Shown here: positions 5,842-8,424 of the stretch, one piece after another
Numbering within the stretch: the first letter of the stretch is position 1
Layout: every line of letters starts with the position of its first letter
DNA from: JACQCE01 sp041484905
GTDB taxonomy: Bacteria > Nitrospirota > Nitrospiria > JACQCE01
Length of the DNA stretch: 8,424 nucleotides
Assembly (NCBI GenBank): GCA_041484905.1
Contig: JBGPIL010000093.1
Span: 1-8,424, forward strand
Direction of reading: 5' to 3'
Notes under the pieces: model-generated
Told to the model about the DNA's origin: nothing
The model's input: only the letters and a program-made list of their open reading frames with translations
The model's database searches: none
Translations under genes and position numbers: made by a program

Positions 5842-5871
5842 ACTATAAATGATAAGAGCGGGGGTTGTCAA
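5842..5871 (-). promoter_or_regulatory. Promoter of the pyr operon
   Basis: The minus strand carries a perfect -35 TTGACA (5871-5866), an 18-nt spacer and a -10 TATAGT (5847-5842, five of six matches). Transcription is predicted to start near 5835, giving a leader of about 107 nt that contains the whole attenuator. The strength of the promoter suits an operon controlled mainly by premature termination. Confidence 0.85.
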
Positions 5872-5936
5872 GTGCACCTATCTCATCGGTAATGGACTAA
5901 ATGAGCGTTGCCCATAAAATAAAGACCAAAAACAAA

Positions 5937-6739
5937 TCAGGAAAGAAGCGATTTAAACAGCAAAGTAGTGTTGCTGACCAACTCCGTAAGACGCTGGATC
6001 ACTTCAAGCAGCGGTTCACCTTCACTAATCCCATGTTCGTTAAGCGATATATCAAATCGGAATTGCATTTCCTTGTTTTCTTTAGCATCAGGAGCATCGA
6101 TGAACAATTCTTCACCTATTTTCAGTGGGGGGAGTGGAGCGGCTTCTCTAATAAACAGGGAAAGCGCATGAGGGGGGAGGGGTTCCCCAAAAAACTCTCC
6201 GGCAAAGGGCCGCGCCAACGCCCCGATATCGAGACTTCTAAATCTGGAGCCGACAGTAATCAACAAGCGATGTTTGTCGATGTTATTTAGAGCATGGAGC
6301 CGCCACAGATCATGTCCCTTCCCTCCTTTGTATGGTTCGAGAGCACGGAGCGCGGCCTTCGCTTCATCCCGCATACCCCCTACCTTTTTCTCAAATCCAT
6401 CTGCATATTCCTTGGCACTCTCACTGATAGGGAAAGCGCTATATTTGCTGCTCCCAAACTTTTCCCCTGTCCCAACAAGATAGAGGTGCTGGGCCAAGTG
6501 GTCTAGTGCAGTCCTGAGATTTTGAAGAATGTCGCCAGTGCTAGCGGAGATAGTAAGATCGACAGGCTCGATATGGGCTATATAATAAATCAGCTGGCGT
6601 GTTTGCGGATTGCGCTTGGTTCTAATTTCATAAGGGTGGGATCAAAGAAGGCACCCATTGCACTCTTCAAATCAACGATGTGCTTTTTAGCCCGCTCAAT
6701 TTTAACCCCAATGCGCGCAAGCCTTTCTTCCGCGGTCAT
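5937..6739 (-). pseudogene. Frameshifted gene of an uncharacterised conserved family
   Basis: The ATG at 6739-6737 has GGAG 8 nt upstream and encodes MTAEERLARIGVKIERAKKHI..., then ...GAFFDP (to 6638). That frame stops near 6590. The continuation shifts by one base around 6634-6640: HPYEIRTKRNPQTRQLIYYI, then STGDILQNLRTALDHLAQHLYLV, FPIS, ALEPYKGGKGHDLWRLHALNNIDKHRLLITVGS, and on to the stop at 5937. These blocks resemble a widespread hypothetical family with 'LRSALDHLA', 'LQPY..G....LW.LH.L..IDKHRLL' signatures; I know of no assigned function. A single base lost in the C-rich stretch would explain the break; a sequencing error is possible. Intact length would be about 267 residues. The region is visibly more AT-rich than the pyr genes, suggesting transfer. 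It reads toward the pyr promoter with no terminator seen between. Confidence 0.75.
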
Positions 6740-7037
6740 TTTTTAAGCTCCATTGCAGAAATAAATCAAAGAGTCAGGCCTTGCATTTCAATATCCAAAT
6801 TATTTTCTCCACAATCTCCTTGCGACAGGCACGGGGAGTTGGTTTAATACAGATATGCCAAATTCTACTGGAAAAGGTCAATAAGAATAGTAAGGTAGAA
6901 CATGAAGAACCGAGAATGGAAAGTGGAGAGTAGAAAGTGGATTAACAAACTCGATGCCCCTCCGTATCCGGAACGGTCTTGCTTTACCCCCTCGGCTCTG
7001 CTACCGTCGTGGCCAAAAGGCCGAGGGACATTGAGCC
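6740..7037. other. AT-richer noncoding spacer between divergent genes
   Basis: This ~300-nt spacer separates the minus-strand frameshifted gene from the plus-strand SDR gene. I see no gene in it. It holds a 9-mer GAAAGTGGA repeated at 6919-6927 and 6933-6941, and a hairpin near the right end (6989-7027). Promoters for both flanking genes should lie here, but no convincing -35/-10 pair stands out. Confidence 0.6.
6989..7027 (+). promoter_or_regulatory. Hairpin covering the ribosome-binding site of the SDR gene
   Basis: CCCTCGGC (6989-6996) can pair with GCCGAGGG (7020-7027), an 8-bp stem around a 23-nt loop. The 3' arm contains GAGGG, the best Shine-Dalgarno candidate, about 10 nt before the ATG at 7038. 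If formed, it would limit initiation. No regulator or ligand can be inferred. Confidence 0.4.
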
Positions 7038-7946
7038 ATGGCCAGTGAGCAGAAACGCATCCTCATCACAGGCGCCACGGGCTTAGTGGGGCGATCCCTC
7101 GTCGGGCGTTTACTCCGGTCGGGCTGGCGCGTGCGGGGATTGACGCGATCGCCCAAGCACGCCAAAGAGTTGGAAACGGTCGGCTGCAGGGCGGTCATCG
7201 GCGATATTCGTGATGATCGTGCCGTCGATCACGCGGTCTCCCGGGTTCACACGCTGATTCATCTCGCCGCCATTCTTCGCCCCTGGCGCAATCTCACCTA
7301 CGAATCGATTACGGCCGAGGGCACGCAGCGGATGGTGTTAGCCGCCAAACGGGCCGGCGTCGAGCGGTTCATCTATGTGAGCGCGCTGGGCGTCAGCAGC
7401 GGGGATGGTCATCCCTACATGGCCGCCAAATGGCGGGCCGAGGAGGCGGTGCGCGCCTCGGGACTCGATTACACCATCTTTCGTCCTTCCTATCTCTATG
7501 GCAGGGATGGCGCCTTCTTACGGCTCCTTGAGCAGTTGTCCGTTGTCCCCGTTATTCCGGTGATCGGCCCGGGACGGCAGAAATTACAGATGCTCTGGGT
7601 CGAAGATCTGGCCGACTGCATCGTGATTTCCCTCGGATACTCGCCCAGTTCCGGCAAGACCTATGAAATTGGGGGCCCCGAGGCGCTGGAGTTCCGTCAG
7701 ATTTTAGATCTCGTGTGCCTCGCCAAAGGCAAACGCCCGCGCCCGAAGCTCTCGGTGCCCTATGCCCTGGTGAAGCCGTTTGCCGCGCTTGGGGCGAAAC
7801 TGATCCCCACCCTGCCGGCCACACCGGACACGCTGGAGCTGTTATTGAGAGATAGCGTGTGCGATATCGGTTACGTCCTGAGCACCTTCGGTGTTCGGCT
7901 TACGCCGTTCAATGAGGGGCTGAAGAAGGTCTTTGCATCCCCATAG
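7038..7946 (+). CDS. NAD(P)-binding atypical SDR, NDUFA9-like epimerase/dehydratase family
   Basis: The 302-residue protein has an N-terminal Rossmann fold. ILITGATGLVGRSLVGRLL carries the GxxGxxG motif (G12, G15, G18), followed by RVRGLTRSPK (31-40), GDIRDD (55-60) and LIHLAAILRP (73-82). VSALGVSS (114-121) and YMAAKWRAEE (Y127-xxx-K131) give the usual SDR active-site pair. FRPSYLYGRDG (148-158) is typical of extended/atypical SDRs that include the complex I NDUFA9 relatives and UDP-sugar epimerase-like proteins. The C-terminal part binds substrate in relatives; I cannot name a substrate. The ATG at 7038 is chosen because the Rossmann strand starts seven residues later, with GAGGG 10 nt upstream. 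It stands alone, so a link to the pyr operon is unlikely. An electron-transfer-chain-associated or quinone/lipid-related role is possible by family analogy only. Confidence 0.88.
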   Translation: MASEQKRILITGATGLVGRSLVGRLLRSGWRVRGLTRSPKHAKELETVGCRAVIGDIRDDRAVDHAVSRVHTLIHLAAILRPWRNLTYESITAEGTQRMVLAAKRAGVERFIYVSALGVSSGDGHPYMAAKWRAEEAVRASGLDYTIFRPSYLYGRDGAFLRLLEQLSVVPVIPVIGPGRQKLQMLWVEDLADCIVISLGYSPSSGKTYEIGGPEALEFRQILDLVCLAKGKRPRPKLSVPYALVKPFAALGAKLIPTLPATPDTLELLLRDSVCDIGYVLSTFGVRLTPFNEGLKKVFASP

Positions 7947-8014
7947 GATTTTCGATCGGCGATCTTCGATTAAAAAGCAGAACCCGGCCGATGCGCCCCT
8001 GCCCTCGTAGGCAG

Positions 8015-8043
8015 GTGACAGTTGTCACGAAATCCGGTATAAA
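8015..8043 (+). promoter_or_regulatory. Promoter with overlapping dyad upstream of the secreted protein
   Basis: GTGACA (8015-8020) and TATAAA (8038-8043) are separated by 17 nt, each matching the sigma70 consensus at five of six positions. The -35 box forms the left half of the dyad GTGACA-GT-TGTCAC (8015-8028), which is operator-like. Transcription would start near 8050, 20 nt before the start codon. Confidence 0.6.
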
Positions 8044-8069
8044 CAAGCTGTCAAAACCTGGAGGCACTT

Positions 8070-8424
8070 ATGAACAGACCGCGCATTCGTATGGGCTTGG
8101 TTCTTTTCTTTCTGATCATGGTGGCTTCACCTGCTCTGGCCGCCTCACCTTCCTCTCCACAAGAATGGACCGGTAACGCCAACATCTTTCTCGGCGGGAA
8201 ATTTCTGGACAGCAACGACTGGGCGCCGGCCCAAGATCAAATCGAGTTTGGCCTGCTGCTTGACGCCCGCCAGCGCTCCTGGCCGCTCAATCTGGCGCTG
8301 GATGTGATGTATGGTCAGGGGTCAGATTCCGGCGGACTCAATTTCACGAGTAAGATCCTTGAAATCGATTTCGGCGCCCGCAAAATTTTCGATGAGATCC
8401 CTGCGCCGTTTCACCCCTATATAG
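8070..8424 (+). CDS. Secreted, probable outer-membrane beta-barrel protein (N-terminal part, cut by window edge)
   Basis: The ATG at 8070 is preceded by GGAGG with 5-nt spacing, the strongest ribosome-binding site in the window. The first ~25 residues form a signal peptide: MNRPRIR basic end, hydrophobic MGLVLFFLIMVASP and an ALAA cleavage site. The mature part contains alternating polar/apolar strands: WTGNANIFLGGKFLDSNDW, QIEFGLLLDARQRSW, LNLALDVMYGQGSDS, KILEIDFGARKIF, and HPYI at the edge. This pattern is typical of small outer-membrane beta-barrel proteins of Gram-negatives. 118 codons are visible and the gene continues beyond the window. I do not recognise a specific family function. 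The start downstream of a promoter with a dyad suggests regulated expression. Confidence 0.8.
   Translation, partial: MNRPRIRMGLVLFFLIMVASPALAASPSSPQEWTGNANIFLGGKFLDSNDWAPAQDQIEFGLLLDARQRSWPLNLALDVMYGQGSDSGGLNFTSKILEIDFGARKIFDEIPAPFHPYI

Noticed and set aside
5901..6290. Plus-strand 129-codon open frame
   Set aside because: It lies antisense to the uncharacterised gene whose conserved motifs are clear on the minus strand, and has no Shine-Dalgarno or recognisable domain.
6495..6497. TTG start giving a 186-residue version of the uncharacterised protein
   Set aside because: It falls within the conserved LRTALDHLAQHL helix, so it is only the first permitted codon after an in-frame position, not a real start. 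The family domain clearly begins upstream.
6634..6640. Programmed -1 ribosomal frameshifting at the C run
   Set aside because: The site does not fit an X-XXY-YYZ slippery heptamer and no strong downstream structure was noticed; a lost base is simpler.
7947..8014. Terminator for the SDR gene
   Set aside because: Only weak short dyads are present, such as CTGCC/GGCAG near 8000-8014, with no T-run; not supported.

Overview
The window comes from a moderately GC-rich bacterial chromosome. It is dominated by a minus-strand operon for the first steps of pyrimidine (UMP) synthesis. Gene order in the direction of transcription is pyrR - pyrB - pyrC - carA - [DUF559 nuclease and repeats] - carB (cut by the left edge). 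The operon organisation, the NDUFA9-like sugar-epimerase relative and the outer-membrane-type protein on the right suggest a Gram-negative lineage such as Nitrospirota. That assignment is an impression from protein style, not a computed result.

Region by region (plus-strand coordinates). 1-1016: 5' two-thirds of the first half of carB. 1017-1604: a loosened carA/carB junction holding a 130-residue DUF559 (Vsr-like) endonuclease gene and four copies of a GC-rich palindromic repeat. 1605-2768: carA. 2765-4153: pyrC, whose last ~29 codons are made of another palindromic repeat. 4154-4226: a short spacer with a hairpin. 4227-5171: pyrB. 5168-5728: pyrR. 5729-5871: the control region, with a strong sigma70-type promoter, a PyrR-binding RNA loop, an antiterminator and an intrinsic terminator. 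5937-6739: a frameshifted, relatively AT-rich gene of an uncharacterised family. 6740-7037: noncoding. 7038-7946 (+): an NAD(P)-binding atypical SDR. 7947-8069: promoter region. 8070-8424 (+): start of a secreted, probably outer-membrane beta-barrel protein, cut by the right edge.

How the genes work together: CarA/CarB make carbamoyl phosphate, PyrB joins it to aspartate, and PyrC closes the ring to dihydroorotate. PyrR senses UMP/PRPP state and, when bound to the leader RNA, lets the terminator form. The tight 4-nt stop/start overlaps (pyrR/pyrB and pyrC/carA) point to translational coupling.

Most notable observation: the nuclease-repeat block between carA and carB is bracketed by an 8-bp direct duplication (TGATGACG on the coding strand). 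Removing one copy and everything between restores a carA reading frame that runs six codons further and overlaps the carB start by 8 nt. This reads as a recent insertion of a compact nuclease/palindrome element into a formerly overlapping carA-carB junction.
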